64,000 nt of DNA from Drosophila pseudoobscura (GCF_009870125.1 NC_046679.1:19220001-19284000); one strand, 5' to 3'. Positions 46,939 to 60,875 are shown, counted from the first letter of the stretch. Numbers and translations: made by a program. The notes: generated by a model from the sequence alone, not told the origin.

Positions 46939-49019
46939 TGACACTCACACGAATGCCGGTTGAGTCGAGAACAACGACAACGACAACGACAACACCTCGC
47001 TATCGCAGGAGGTTTTGCTAAATTTTGCGTGCAAGTGACAAGTCCCGCATAAAAGGGCATAACAACTGCAAAATGCTGATGTGAGTAGGAACTAGTGTAC
47101 ATGTGTATGCTCTGTGGTAAGCACACACAGACAGAAACACAGACACACACACACACGGACACCGACACCGACATACACAGACACAGAGAGGGGGCTAGCA
47201 GGATGGGCGAAGCGTTTTTGTTGCACTTATTAATGAACAAACAACAGAGCGGCTACGTAATCATCGTTGTCAGCCAAGCGCCATCATAATCAAGCACTCA
47301 AGCGAATAATTATGGCATGGGTACGAGGGGCAGGGGCAGCGGCAGCGGCAGCGGCAAAGGCATGGGCATGGGCATGGTCGCGGTCCATGATGAGGGTTGA
47401 GGAATGAGGTTGGCGTCCTGTCCTGACGTTCGTTCGTTGGCTTGGCTTTCGGATTTTTGGGTTTGAGGTTTGAATGTTGTTCTGTGGTTAGAAAACAAAG
47501 GGAATACACAGTGGCGTCGTCGCTACGAGACGCATTCAAATCAGATCTTTCCATATCTAATCTTGGATCTTAGAAAGGCGCGCCATGACCAGCTCATATT
47601 GTGAGAATCGCAGGCCGCATTTAGGATGAGGAGAAGGAGAAGAATACTCTTAGGTATAGTCCGGTGCAGCACCATCCTTTTGCCAATTGTAGTCGACGCC
47701 CCTGCCTTAGTCACTGACCAGAGCCATCGCCCGGCACATGGCGATATATTTCCAGTCGCTTGGTATCATTGCTCGGTATCCTCTGCTTGTTGCTCTTCGG
47801 TTTGTATTATTTTTTTTGTTTTGTTTTGTAGGTCCCCATAATTTACAATTAAAAATCATGACACTTAAACATAATTAAAATATGAAAACGGTTTTTGCTG
47901 CTACGCAACAATAAAGTGTAATAAAAGTTAATTAGAAGATGTGCAGAATACGAGGCGAGCCCTTAAAGCGAAGCCCCCAAGCAAATGCCATTAAATTTGT
48001 TTGCCATTCCTAAGATTTAGCTAGCAATTGGGCAAAAAGTATTGAGCACTAATGAGTTTTTAATCACCAAATGCATCCAGCTGGGTGGCGGAGCCGGTTC
48101 GGTGCGATTGCACTGGCAACTCGTTGTTTATTATGCCTTAAATATTCAATGCAAGAATCTGGGCTCGGGGCTGATGACCACAGGGTGAGAACTGCCAGAA
48201 CAATGCAGTCATCGGGGTGTTAAATGGTTTTGTCTGCATGTCAAATTACAGGAAGCATAATTTCAAGCCTGGTTGCGCCTGCTGCCAACCCAAACCCACA
48301 GCCATCACAAAACAACAAGCCAAAACCCAACTCAACCGGGTCCAAAATGAAGCAAAAACGGCACAAAAGGTGCAAACTCTTTGAAATTATGCATTGAATT
48401 TTTGGGTCCTGCAGGCAGCTACAGGCAGGAAATGTTGTGGGAGATCGAGTCAGGAATGGGACTGGTATTTATTGTTGGTCATTAGGCAAATCCATTGAGC
48501 AGTTAGAAGATAATCAGCAAGGATTATTGAAGAGGAAATGGGAATTTCGAACTTCGAAGAGCATCAAGGGATCACCGAAAATCGATCTGTCTTAAACTAA
48601 TACTTTTTGGATTAGCCAGGGTTGAGTATGGTAGAGTAAAGATTCAGATTATAGTGAGACTTAGCTGGAGTCCCATTCGTGAGACTCTACTCTAGAGTCC
48701 TTTCTCTGAATTTACTCGGGGAAACCACTTCATGCCTCATAATCGAGTTCCGAGTGCATTATGCAAAATATCCTTTGTGTGTTGTGCTATTAATTAGGCT
48801 TATTAAAATCGACGCTGACAGCTTTGTGGTTTGCCGGTTCGAGGTTTGCGCCTCAGCCGTCAAGGATATTTTAATCAGGCCAATTGTTTAAGGGACGACT
48901 GCATTATGCATTCCCGCTGGCGGGGGGAACGGCAGGATCGGGAAGCCGCAGGCTAGGCTCATTACAAATGAAAATTACCACTTAATAATGATTCAAGAAG
49001 GCTGAGCATTTCTCATTAC

Positions 49020-49071
49020 TCTCTCTCTCCCCCTCTCTCCCCCTCTCTCATTCTTTCTCTCTCTCTCTCTG
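49020..49071. repeat. (CT)n / GAGA-type tract
   Basis: Nearly uninterrupted CT repeats with short C-runs. On the minus strand this is GAGAGA sequence, the type bound by GAGA factor or CLAMP. Confidence 0.8.
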
Positions 49072-49370
49072 GCCAAAAAGACGAGCTGAACACTTTGCGG
49101 TGATCTGGTGAATACAAAAATCATTCAAGTATATATATACGTGTATACCTATGTTTGTATTTACGAGTGCTCCTGCATACTCGTACATTTTTCTCCCTAC
49201 TCTGCTCTGCTCTGCTCGGTTTTTTTTTGTGGGTCATAAGCCATTAGCCAGGCAAACGGAAAACACGCTAAGCCGGAGCGCGGACTGTGAGTCCTTTATG
49301 CTTGCTGGATGAGGATGATTCTGTTTCGGAGGCTGAGGCTGCGGTTGCGGCTGCAAATGGAAGTGGAAGT

Positions 49371-49544
49371 GGCACTGGCTCTGGCACTGGCACTGGCACT
49401 GGCACTGGCACTGGACAGTGGTGTGAGAGGGCGGCGTGGGCGAGGCGACGGCATTGAGGGCCAAAAAGTTAATTGTAAACATGACCCAGTTTGCAGTGGA
49501 CCCATACCCAAACCCATACCCATACCCATACCCATACCCATTCC
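49371..49544. repeat. Paired hexamer repeats GGCACT and CATACC
   Basis: Seven or so GGCACT units at 49371-49414 and seven CATACC/CAAACC units at 49501-49544, separated by 86 bp of non-repetitive sequence. Confidence 0.85.
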
Positions 49545-51499
49545 CGGCTCCACTGCTGCTTCTGCTCCTCCTGGTTGTGCCAGTCACTCATTCAGTTTGG
49601 TGCCGCAAACTATGCTACGCTTTGTCTGGAGACATCGGGAGTGGGGTGCAACATCCCTGAATGAAGAATGCCTCTCGCTTTATTATGCGACATTGGCCCC
49701 AGCAGCAAAGGCAGCAGAGGCAGCAGCAGAAGGCAGCTGCTTCAAAAGGATATTTGCAATGCTCCATTGTGCAGCTCTCTTGTTGCTGCTGCTGCTACTG
49801 TTGCCGCTGTCACCTAAGTCATTATGGCTTCACTTGAGTAATGGCAGCAACGCCTTAAAATATGCAAAAGCTCGAAAAATGTTTATAATATCTGCAGTGC
49901 AAACAAGGCGACGCCGGAGACGAGAGAGTGCAGTGCCAAAAGGATTTCCATGCCAGACCCCGGTCTGGCCGATCTCTGTGTAGACTGTTGTTGTAGTTTC
50001 TTAGTTATCCCGAAAAATGGCCCCCAGGCTTCGTTGCAGCATCCATGCGGGTGGACGTGAACGGGGCTGCGGCTGGGGTTGGGTGGGCTGTGGATGGATG
50101 TGCGTGTGTTTGCTGCAGTTCAAGTTAATTGGATCTGGGCAGAGTGCTGCCAGAGGGCGACCTTCGAAGGCTGTTTGCAGTGCAGCTTGCTGCATTCAGA
50201 GTGTGTGCTTTGGGGGCAGATGTAGTTCTAATGGATGCAAGTGCCTTTTTAATGACACCTGAAGTCATTCGCCAAGCTTAAGCACTTGAACTGCCGGTGA
50301 AAGTTTTAAAAGTAGACAAAGAAGAACGTGGATTCTGTCAAACGAACAGAAGCCACAAATCGTATACGTAATTTTCAATGCACATTCACGCAAAAAGGAA
50401 TTGAAGCAGACAGGAAACGTCCTCGTTCTTGTCCTCTCCATGGGTGTCTGCCTCCTCTTAACACGCCGCATAAGTCAATTTTCAAGTGGATGTCCAACAT
50501 GAATGAATAATGTGTGTGTGGGGCTAGAGAGAGCAAGAGAGGGAGAGAGAGTGTTACAGTCAGAGTCATCGCAAGGGGGATATCTATAAGCGGAATCTCT
50601 CAAGAGTAAATGTCGGAAAACATTGCTCCAAATTAAATGGGGACTCAATTTCATAATCAATTTTGGCCGTAGTCAACCTCCCTGCTCCGTAGTATACGTC
50701 TCTGTGTGCACACTCGTACACCTCTAAGCATATCCATTTGATGCATATAGAGTCAAATATGCTTACCGTTTTGGGGCCTGGGGAGGGCCGTGGTGGAAAA
50801 ACATAAAGTAAATTTGCCTCAGAGCCAGTCTCCAGGATGTGTGGCAGAGCTTCCTTCCAGCAAAGAACATTTACATGCACACCGAGAGTACCCGCCCCAC
50901 ACGGAGTTATGCCATAACAAAGACGTTGCACATAGGACTACTTGGATATGCATAAAACTATGCTACATTGGCACTAAAACAAACAGCAAAACGCCACATT
51001 GGATGGGATGAGATGGAATGGTATGGGATGTAATGGGACGGTATGGTTTGGTATGGTGTGTGTCTGTGAATGAAGCTGTGTGACACGAGGAGGACGATGC
51101 TGATGAAACCTGCCCAGGCAGCTTTCCAGGGTTGAGGAATTTGATTGGATGAGTGGAACTAAATCAGGACATACACTAATTTAATCTAAGCCATTCTATA
51201 TGAAAAGGAATAAATGAAGGAATATACAGCAATTATCCAAATACGAATTTGCGAATGGAACTAGTTCAAAGGGTCACACAGCTCTGCTCATCAGCATCAT
51301 CAACTAGAGCCAACCATCCCATCCACACCATCCAAAGCTTTTATGTTGGCTAAGTAAATGTTTAAAATATTTGGGCTGCTTGACGTTGCTCCAGCTCCTG
51401 TCGCTTCTCCTGCTGCTGCTGCTGCTGTTCCTACATGTACTCGTAGTTGAAGTTCTGCGCCCAAAATTATTAAGATGAGTGGCATAAATTATGAGCAGA

Positions 51500-51529
51500 C
51501 CAGCAGCAGCAGTAGCAGCAGCAGCAGCC
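51500..51529. repeat. (CAG)n microsatellite
   Basis: CAG units with one TAG interruption. A (CTG)n tract lies 75 bp to the left, giving a possible inverted pair. Confidence 0.85.
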
Positions 51530-54114
51530 GGGCACAGGGCACAGGACTCGTAAAAGCCGCTGGCATATTATCCATGGGGACTCTGGGGGAGTGCGGGGGT
51601 GGATTGTTTGATGAGTGAATGACTAACTGCATGACAGTTTAGCCAGTGTGTGTGTGTGTGTGTGTGAGTGGTCTATATGTAGGGTTGATCACTTTAAGTA
51701 TTGACAACGTTGGACTGCATGGCGTATACATAATGTTCGGGTGTGTGGGTGTGTGTGGCTGGCTGTGTGCTTGAGGTTCCTCTTGGTTGGGGTGGCCTGT
51801 GGCAGTTAGTTTAATATTTATTTAATTTAATATGCTAATTGGATGTGATCTGTGTGTGTGTCCTGTGTTGGGAGAGCAGTAGCAACAACTTTACGAGCGA
51901 ACAATTCATAAATAAATGAATACGAAAGTTTTCACATGTCAACGAATTGAGTTTGTGTGTTTCAGTTCCCCTTTTCATTTTCATTCTTGGCCAACTACTG
52001 CTGCAGCGACTTTTATAAATCGTTTTAAAAAATTTGCCACCAAAGACGGAAAATGCTGTCAGCGGACAACTTCTGTCGCAAGGCACCAGCCACAGACGAC
52101 GACAAATTGTTTTTGCGATAAAATAGGACAAGTGACACGCGGCCCTAATCGTTTGGGGGGCAGCGGCACCAACAGGGGCGGACCCAGTTGCAACCTAAAA
52201 GGCTGCCACTCAGTTAACGTTAATTATATTAGAGACGAGGGGTAGAGGGGTAGAACGAGTATGCTGCCAAGAATATGGATAGACTGTGAAAAAGTTGCGT
52301 CTGACCGTTCCAGAAACTGCATTAAAAGTGTGAAAAACAGCAGTGCACTCGGCCTCGGATATACGTGCCCGCAGTGTTTTGCATTCTGCAATCAAATTGA
52401 ATTTGTCAAACGACATAAATAAATGGTAATTCAAACGAATTGCAAAACTCTGCTGTCAGCGGGAAATTGAATTGCATGGCATGCCAAAAAGTATGCAATG
52501 AATTATACGTGAGTGAGCGACAAAAAGAAAATGTTACAACTCAAAAACATACCGGGCCGGGCAGGAAACTCTGGGATCTGGAAACACAAATAAAAGCTTA
52601 AAAAATCCATATCGAAAATATATAAAATTCTGCATCACTGGGAAATGTTTTTCACAAATTGTAGGGTGCCCATAGCAGAAATGTTTGGCGCGGGCGAGGG
52701 ACGTTTGGCTTGTGGCAGACATTTGGCAGGACACAACAGAAGAGTAGTTAAAGCTGTGAAAACTGGTTCTAGCTGGGGGTTCTCCACTGGCTTTTGTCCG
52801 AAGCATAGATGGAGTGATTAAATGAAAGGGGGGCGTCATACGCAGCTGAAATCCGTTTTTATATCGATCTACATATCTATCATCGACAGATGGGGGAAAT
52901 TATGGAAAAATACATTCTATGTTGGAGGCTTTGAATTAATTTCTATAACAGGGTTCGGATGGACAAATTCCATTTATACAAATGTTATTTCGTGTAACGT
53001 TTTGATAGCATTAGTTTACGTAAAACCTATATTTTTGTTAGAGTTTCAGTTTTGTTTGTATTATTTTGGTTGTGATTTGTATATCAGGATTAACTTTTGT
53101 TAGTAGACTTGCCTTGGGTGTAACTAACTTTGTCGCTATAGTATATTATAAATTGATTTTTATGATCATACTATACAGATATTTATGTTACTTGGGAGAG
53201 GTTAGTTCTATGGTATGGGTTCCTGGTGTGCTTGGGTTGTTCCGTTGTCGGTTTGGGTCTGTTCCTTGGTAGCGCATTCGTCTGGCGTGTAAATCGAACA
53301 TTCCCCATTGTTTATCGCTCCTGCTGGTGCGTACGCTTCCCTGCGTTTCCCCTTGGCACCTTTCTGTGCTGTGCTGTGCTGTATTTTCCATATGTGAAGC
53401 ACAAATAATATGAATTTAAATTGAAGCTAAGAAACAAAAACAATAAGAAAGATAGGACGTCACAAAGAAGAGCAGCAGCCAGCAGCCAGCAGTCAGCAGT
53501 CGCTCGTTGAACTGTGAAAAGTAGACGGGAAGTAGCGAAAATGATGCACACACACGCAGTCGAACAATCGCAGTCCCAGTGCCGCGTACAGTCAGCGACA
53601 TGCTGGCAAAGTCAGTCAGTTGGGTGAGTGAGGTAGCATATTGAGCTTGTCAACATAACAAGGGGAGCGGAACCGCGGCGCAGGCATAGGCAGGGGCAGG
53701 GGCAGGGGCATTGAATCGGTAGCGGGTGCGTAAAGTGATTCTCGATAAAAGCAAATGTATGCAAAATAAATGCACACAGATACGAGTACACACACACACA
53801 CACACACTTGTACAATCCCTCCAAGGTGCCACCTCTTGAAGAGCTGGAGAGACTTGTTGAGCTGCAGCCCCCGTTACTCACTCTCATCTATGGCATCGCG
53901 CTCCATTCCTTTTGTTGTATGTACAGCGTACCCGTGCCAGTAAGAAATTGCAATTGCTTTGCGCAAACTGACATTGACAGCCTCTGGCATGGAATGGGGG
54001 GGGCGGGTAGGGCTGTGGCTGGCCTGCCACTCTGTTCCCCATCAATTTGAATGACATTCACAAACAGCTAGCATACAAAAAGAAAGATGTACACATATAC
54101 TATACATACATATA

Positions 54115-54118
<4 letters not shown>

Positions 54119-54150
<32 letters not shown>
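54119..54150. repeat. (GT)n microsatellite
   Basis: Sixteen uninterrupted GT units, the longest dinucleotide tract in the window. Confidence 0.9.
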
Positions 54151-54152
<2 letters not shown>

Positions 54153-54945
54153 ACAAAACGAAAAAGAAATTGTGACATTTGTATAGAAATAGTTTTGCAG
54201 TTGTAGCAAATAGTTGTGCAGACATTTTTTGATTGCCGCATACTTTAAGGGGTTCGGTTCGTTCGAGGCAGTCAACCAGAATGGATGCCAGAGCAATTCC
54301 GAGCAAGGAATAAAAGTGAAATATTGTTCCGGTCAGAGTTTTAGCGTTCCTCTGGTGGGGCTTTAAAATTTTAATAAGTTAGCCGGCGATTCACTTCATT
54401 ATCTAATAGCAGAAAAACTCGTATAGGTATATGTATGTGTGTATATTTTTTTTGCATCCTCGACTTCCCATGTCCTCGTTCTCGACGCCATCTTCCACAT
54501 GAGCTGGCATCCGTTGCTTGTGCATTTGCAGCATTTTGCAAAAGGTTAATTTTCCAGTTATCAAATAAAAGGCCAGGCGTAGCCATGGCAGCAGCAGCAG
54601 CTGGCTGTTGGATACACATGCTTGGCAAATAGTTTTGACAGGCATCGAGAGGGAGAGAGAGAGTGAGAGAAATGCCATGAGGGGGGGACGTACGAGCATT
54701 TTCCACAGCATTTTTCTTGTAATAAGTTTAGCTCTAGCCAGCCCTGGCATGCCATGCCCCTCAGTGCTCTAGGAAAGAGAGAAATTTCTGGCAGAACTCG
54801 TTTTGCATTTTAGCATTTTGCTTGGCTGCTTTGGGGCCAACATTTTTATTTATTTTGCATATACATACATACATACGTATATTAATTTTAATTCGAAAAC
54901 ATTAGGCTAGGAAATCATCTTAGGGTTAGGATTTTTATTTTGAAT

Positions 54946-57900
54946 TTAATTCTTCTTCTCGGTTAGATTGTAGATTTGCTTGGCAACATCCGACAGTTGG
55001 ACATCAATGGCCTTGGTGTCGTCGTACAGCGAGGGTGCCTCGCCCAGGATCACAAAGGTCCCGACCAGCGAAGCGATCATGAAGAGCCACAGGAATAGCC
55101 GATCCATGACCATGGCCACAAAGCCCCAGTCCTGATCCTCCTGCAAAGCCGGGATAATTGAAAGAAGAAACATTTTAGTCAGAGCCAACAGAATGAAGTA
55201 TAGCAGCTAATTGAGCTTTGAGCCCACACTTTGAGCGATTGGCTTTCATTAGGCACTCGGCTTAATCTACTTATGCCCGGCCTCAGTTTTCGGTTATCAA
55301 TCAAAAGGCGAAATCGAAGTGGAGCCGAGCCGAACAAAAAATAAATGGGGGAAAAGCCAGACCAAAGCAAAGGAGCAAAAAAAGAAAGTGAAAAGCAGAG
55401 CAATCGCACAACAAAGAACATTTTCGGGTTGTTTGATTGAAACGTTTTGCTGAGCTCCCCACTGCTCGATGAAGAGATGAAGTGGGGAATGTGGCAGTGT
55501 GGCAGCAATGAGAGATGAGGGCTCTACTGGAGGTTACTGGCTACTGCGCCAATTGCCAGTCAATTGAACAAAAGCAATTAAAAGTGGATTTGCCGTACCG
55601 TGCTGTGCCGTGCCGTGCGGTCTTAAAGTGCAAATATGAGAAAAAGCTTAAATAAGTCGACAAAAGAAAAGCTAGTCTCTGCCAAGGATCAGAGACACTG
55701 ATGGTCCAGACAGGGAAAAGCGATTTTTGTGGTTTTCTTTTTCCAGCTCCAGCTCCAGCTCCAGCATCGAGCTGAGCCTGTGCCTGAGCCTGGATCCTGG
55801 AGCCTGCGACCCGACAAACGGAATTTCCAATTAAAAATTCAATCTACTGTGGACTCACCGCATTGAACTCATCCTGCCGCTGCATGTGATGCTGTATGAA
55901 CATGACGTTGTGGATGGCCTTCTCCAGCTCGAAAGGATACTTTTTGCGTGCCGCCACATCGCTCAAAGAGTCGTCCAAGCCGGACAGCACCGATGGCAGT
56001 CCGTTGTAGCCGCTCAGTGTGCTCAGGCCGCCACCCAGGGCGCCCACCAGGCCGCTGAATCTGTAAACGAGAGACAACATGTTCTCCCTCAGTCATAAGG
56101 AACATGATAGGTGCGATATGTGTGTGTGCGAGGGCTGCCTGAAGGGATTTTCTGTACCCAACTCTTTTTTCTTGCCCCCTGTCTGCAATTTCAAGCCTTC
56201 TGGAGCAACCCTCGCAAAGGGATTGTCTGATTGGAAGACATCTTACCTGTTGGTGGCCGTGGTAACATGCATGCCATTGCAGCCCCCCACCCCGGCACGG
56301 CCTTGCATGCGTCGTATGGAGTCCGGACTGGAGCCGCCCGAGTTCATTTGCATCTCATCCATCAGGGCCTGGCCAAACTTGGACTTGCTGAACTTCAGGC
56401 CGTAATTGATCTTATTAGCGGCCAGATCACGCAGCAAATCCTTGGGGACACGCATCAGCAGGAGCTTGGGCAGTCGCTTGATGAAGAAGGCCCGTATCCA
56501 GGGCCGCATCTTGTGGGTGCTGGGCTTTCGATAATGTATATTGAGTATGATGATGGTGATGACGACGCTCAGCCCCACCAGCAACATGGTGAAGAGCAGG
56601 TATTTGCCCAGCAGCGGCAGGGCCAGCGACGTTGAGGGTATAATCTCAGATATCAGCAGGAAGAACATGGTCTGCGACAGCAGGATGCTGATGCAGAGGG
56701 CAATTTTTTCCCCTGAGTCCGCGGGCAGATAGAACACGAGAACCGACAGGTAAGAGATACCCACGCATGGAATGATCAGGTTAACCGTGTAGAACAGAGT
56801 CTTCCGCCTCAGGGTTATATTGAAGAAGATATCTGGAACAGTCCAAGCCGAATACCAGCAGCAGCCGCATAGTGATTTACAGGGAGAGGGAGATTTTTGG
56901 TGGGGGAGGAAAACAATTGTGAGGGATGAGTTTGGGTAGAGCTTTCGCGTAATTTGATTGTCGGCGATTGTAAACTTTAAACTCCACAAAACTCACCCGG
57001 ATACGGTTCGGCGCAGCACGGATAGTACTTCTCATGCCGCTCCGCCGGCACACCCAATATATCCCACTCCACACTGGGATAATATTCGCGTAAATCAATG
57101 CCAATCTCCACTTTGTTGTCCTTGTCGTTCTTCTGGCTGATGTGCTTCAAATCGATCTGCAATATGAGAAATGCCCCACGTTGATGGAGCCGTTAAAGTC
57201 CAACCATCGCCACAGTATTCTACAGCGTCAAAGGCACTTAAAGCCAACGGGCGTGACATCTTCATTCCCGTTCCCCGAGTCATCGCTGATGCGTTCCTGG
57301 CTGCTCGGGCTGCTCCTTGAGTCCCAGGCTCAAGTGCAGTCGTTAAAAGAGTAGCAAAATTTAAATGCGTTGACAAACGCTCCGCTACCGCCCTGGCATT
57401 GTGGCCCCAGGCTCAACCTGACCCACCGGAGGGTCAGCGGAAGCGGAAGTGGCAGTGGAAGTGGAAGTGGAAGGAGCTGGCTTTGGCTGGCTGCGAGTCG
57501 CACTTTGGCTTAATTTATGGTCGCGCATTTTTATGACAGCGACACACAGATGAGAGCTAGAGTCTCTGTGTGTGAGTCTCTCTCTTAGTAAATTTATGTG
57601 TAGGTATGTGTGTTTGTGCGGGCATAACGGTTAGACAAGTTTCAATTACACTTTTACAATTTCTCACATTTTAATCTGGAGAGACGCCGTTGCCGACGCC
57701 TTTTCGATGTTCTCACGGCATCTTAGGCGTGTAAGTCTTAGGCTCTGCTTCCCAGATAAATGGTTGCCCATAAATCGCATGCCACGCCCATTTATCTAGG
57801 AGCCAGAGCCATGTCGAGTACGTAGAGGACGTACAGGACGTAGAGGAAGAGAAGTAGGAGAGGAGGATAGGCCATCACTTACCTGATCACCATCATAGGT

Positions 57901-59473
57901 CCAGGAGCCGAATTTCATAAAGCACGTTTGCTGATCGAAGGGAAAGTAGCGGACATCAATCTCGCAGCTGGATTTGAAGATGGCAGGCGGTGTCCACACC
58001 ACTTTGCCTGTATAATGGAGTATGGCCTTGGTCATGGTGGTTACCACATACTCCCCGTCGGCACTGGAATCGCATGGGGAACAGAGAAAGAGGATAATGA
58101 CAGTAATAGACACTCGAGGACACTGGCGGCTGGGGTCACTCACTTGTTGTAGAGGACAATGTCGGGTAGCCAGATGTGCTCAGAGGGCACATAAAGCTCG
58201 GTAACTCCGCCATATTCCGAGGGATCCCACTTGAATTTATGATCCTGCCATTCATGCTCTAACCAGACGTTGGTCGTTAGAATTTGATCTTTCAGATTCT
58301 GCAAAAATGAAGCCCACACTCTCAACTCGCATTCTACAAGCCAAACGAGAAACAAACGAAAAAAGGAGTGCAGTCGTCAGGGACTAAGGCCCAGTCATGC
58401 ATCAAGGGGGATTTGCATTTTATTTTATTTTTTTTTCCGTGTGTTCTCTCTATATCATTTGCACATCTCCTGCCAGCCTCTCGTCCCCTGGCTAATGTGC
58501 TTTTTGCTGTCAGCTTACGCTTTCGCTTCGCTTCCTTTCCTTTTTGGCTTGTTTTATTACCTTTTAAGCCTTTTGGTGGCGGTCCCCACCCATCAAGAGC
58601 CACCCATTGGCTGCCATGCAGCCCGGAATTGCAGTCTGGGCCCCTGTCTGACAAATGGCTTCGCAGGGAACTTTAAGCGCAGCGCAGACAGCATTATGCT
58701 TCAGTCTCAGTTTCACACGATTCCTTGTAATGAAATGTTCCAAGAAAATGTTATCAAAATCTACTGTTCCCCGTTCGCACAAGTTTTTGAGAAATGCGGA
58801 TAATTTATCTGGTGGGGCAGCAGCAGTAACCAGGGCTGACAGGAATAAAGCTGATGTTCAGAATTGAAATATTCAACTTAAATACGGAAAATACCCCCCG
58901 ACGCCCAGCTTCAGCTTCTGGACAACTTAAGAGTGTCATTAGGACCCCTCGTAGATCCGCTTTGGTCGGACCAGACCAGACCAGACCTCGACTCGGCTCA
59001 TTTGTTGCTGTTTATTGCTTAGCATATTTTATTTACGATCCGAAGAAAGTTTTTGCCAAGTTAGTGTACTGTTTTTTCTACGAGCAGCAAATGTAGCGCA
59101 ACGATGCCCCGTAGGATGGATGAGGGTGTTTGGATTAATTAAAAATTCTGTCAGTGCCAGAGGCTCAACTTTTGGCAATTGCACTAATTAATTCCCCTCT
59201 CCCCCCCATGGATGTTAATTTACTTACCAAATCTATCAGTTGGGACAGCCGCAGACCCAGCTTGACCAGCACCGTGTCCGTGTTGTTGCTGACGGGTCGG
59301 ATGAGGCGATTGTAGTTGCTCAGAAGATCATCATAGAGCCGCTTGGCGTCCGGATTGGCCTGGACTGTCTCGCAGAGCAGGAGGAAGACGACCAGCAGGC
59401 AGAGCAGCTTGCAGTGCTGCCACATGGCCGAGAGCATGGGAGCCAGATGATGTGGGCGTGAGCAGCGGGCCAT
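54946..59473 (-). CDS. nAChRalpha2: Nicotinic acetylcholine receptor subunit alpha2 (SAD), 574 aa
   Basis: Seven exons on the minus strand: 59473-59228, 58298-58144, 58063-57883, 57156-56997, 56832-56247, 56060-55859, 55140-54946. It is an acetylcholine-binding alpha subunit of neuronal pentameric cation channels. A signal peptide ends near residue 39 (LLLCETVQA). The Cys-loop is C167-C181. The vicinal cysteines that define alpha subunits are C241-C242 in [10 protein letters not shown]1-TM3 lie in one large exon, with TM2 [18 protein letters not shown] long loop contains the Gly/Ser-rich [20 protein letters not shown], and TM4 ([17 protein letters not shown]) is in the last exon. D. melanogaster SAD is 576 aa and ends almost identically (NLTEKKN). 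The start at 59473 was chosen because upstream in-frame codons contain no ATG before 59560. It is tail-to-tail with nAChRbeta2. Confidence 0.96.
55141..55858 (-). other. Last intron of nAChRalpha2
   Basis: 718 bp. It holds CCAGCT units at about 55744-55766 and GCCGTGCTGT units near 55598-55620. No exon is seen. Confidence 0.6.
57157..57882 (-). other. Intron 3 of nAChRalpha2
   Basis: 726 bp, with a GGAAGTGGCAGT-type minisatellite near 57437-57474 and ACGTAGAGG/ACGTACAGG units near 57818-57848. No exon is supported. Confidence 0.6.
58299..59227 (-). other. Intron 1 of nAChRalpha2
   Basis: 929 bp of ordinary non-coding sequence, with ACCAGACCAGACC units near 58970-58986. No exon is supported. 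Confidence 0.6.
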
Positions 59474-60875
59474 GACGTCACACGCCGCCGCCTCCTTTTC
59501 GAAGAAGAAGGCCTTGACGGCGGCCGGTGTTTTACGGCAATTGATACAGCACGCGCACACAGGTTTTTGTTTACCTTTTTGGCTGCTGCCTCAATCTCTG
59601 GATGCTCCGGACGACGGCTCTGACGCAGTTCCGAGCGACGCGCGACACCGAGAAGAGCGAGTAATTTTTTGCTTTTAGCACATGAGCTAAAAGCCTTTAC
59701 AAGTCTCCAAGTCTCGAGAAAGATACAGCCACTGCCTGCCGCTGCTGCTGTCTCTGCTGTCGCTGTCGCTGCTGCTGCTGCTGCTGATTCTGACGTCGGC
59801 GCAGACGGTCGGTCCTCATCCGCTCAGAAGCTGAGCCAAAATACTGTTTTGAAGGGAACTGGGAGCTGGGAACTCTCGTTGCCACAAAAGATGGAGCCAG
59901 CTGCAGCGCCCATGCAGCTGATTTGTGTATGTTGTTGGTCCGGCAAGTGGGACAGCCGCCGAAATATTTTAGGCTACAAAAATTGCCAAAAATTTTCACC
60001 GGAAAAATTCTTGCAAAAATAGATGTAAAATATTTGGAATATTCTAATATATTTTTGGTATGCTTTTGGTTTTTTTGAGAGGCTTCACTGACATTCACTG
60101 GATTTCGCCAAACTGCTGCAGTCCGGCTGTGTTCGCTCCGTGCTGTCCTGCATAGATATTCACAGGATTCATACTGATGTGCGTATTGTTTTTGTAGCCT
60201 TGCAAGGACCTCAGTCGGCTGTCGGCAGCAGCAGTAGTCTCAGTTTTGTAGCTTTGTCGCGCCCAAAAAGTCTCGTTTTGTGGCGCCGCAGATGCTGCGC
60301 AGCGCCTGCGCCATGTGGTTCACCCTGTTTTCGTGTGCGGCAGGGTCGGGCAGTGAAGAGTCGAGTACGGCTGAGGCTGTAAGCGCCGTTATTCACTTGG
60401 TTACACACAGCATCTAAGCCAAGCCCTAGTCTCTGCTCTCTTTGTATCTTTGCTCTCGGAGAATCTCTCTCTTTGTGGGGTCCAGGTCTCTCTTTGGCTG
60501 GTTATCCCCACGACTCCATTACAACTTCAAAAGGAGAACATTCTCTTTAGCCGTGTATTCTTGTGAGCTCTCTCCCGCAGTTCGTATGAGCCACAGCCCA
60601 AAAAAAATTCCCTACAAACACTGAAAAAGTAAACTCCACCAACAACATACACCCTCCACACCCACATAGAGACACACTCTTGTACACATACCGTTGCACA
60701 TTTAGCAAACACTCATACGCCCCGGTGGCTCCCCTCATCCTTGGCACATTTCGTTTAACCAGAAACCAAATTTTTCGTAATTGTCAACATTCGTTAAAAT
60801 CTACGTTAACATGCAGCCAGACCCGGCCACGACACGCATCCGCACCCGCACCCACCCACACACATACGCACACGA

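Larger units (their letters stand above)
45581..50500. other. Gene-free stretch (part 3 of 4)
   Basis: Begins with a match to core-promoter motif 1 (45589-45599) and a hairpin-bearing tandem duplication (45804-45964). Simple repeats are dense: CATACA units at 46904-46938, GGCAGC/GGCATG units at 47327-47376, (CT)n at 49020-49071, GGCACT units at 49371-49414 and CATACC units at 49501-49544. The 224-codon frame across 49309-49983 is made of these repeats and is not a gene. Confidence 0.45.
50501..54945. other. Gene-free stretch before nAChRalpha2 (part 4 of 4)
   Basis: Non-coding. It holds GGGATG-type units near 51000-51057, (CTG)n at 51410-51427, (CAG)n at 51500-51529, (GT)n near 51648-51664, (CA)n near 53790-53808 and (GT)n at 54119-54150. 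The end nearest nAChRalpha2 should be its 3' UTR; TTTATT near 54845 gives AATAAA on the minus strand about 100 bp past the stop. Confidence 0.45.

Noticed and set aside
49309-49983. 224-codon + strand frame
   Set aside because: The translation is made of hexamer repeats (ALALAL, PIPIPI) and has no other protein-like content.
49020-54150. CRISPR-like or satellite arrays
   Set aside because: The repeats are simple di-, tri- and hexanucleotide microsatellites without spacers, in an animal genome.
59474-59560. N-terminal extension of nAChRalpha2 through the open upstream frame
   Set aside because: There is no ATG in that stretch, and the family N-terminus begins with the ATG at 59473.
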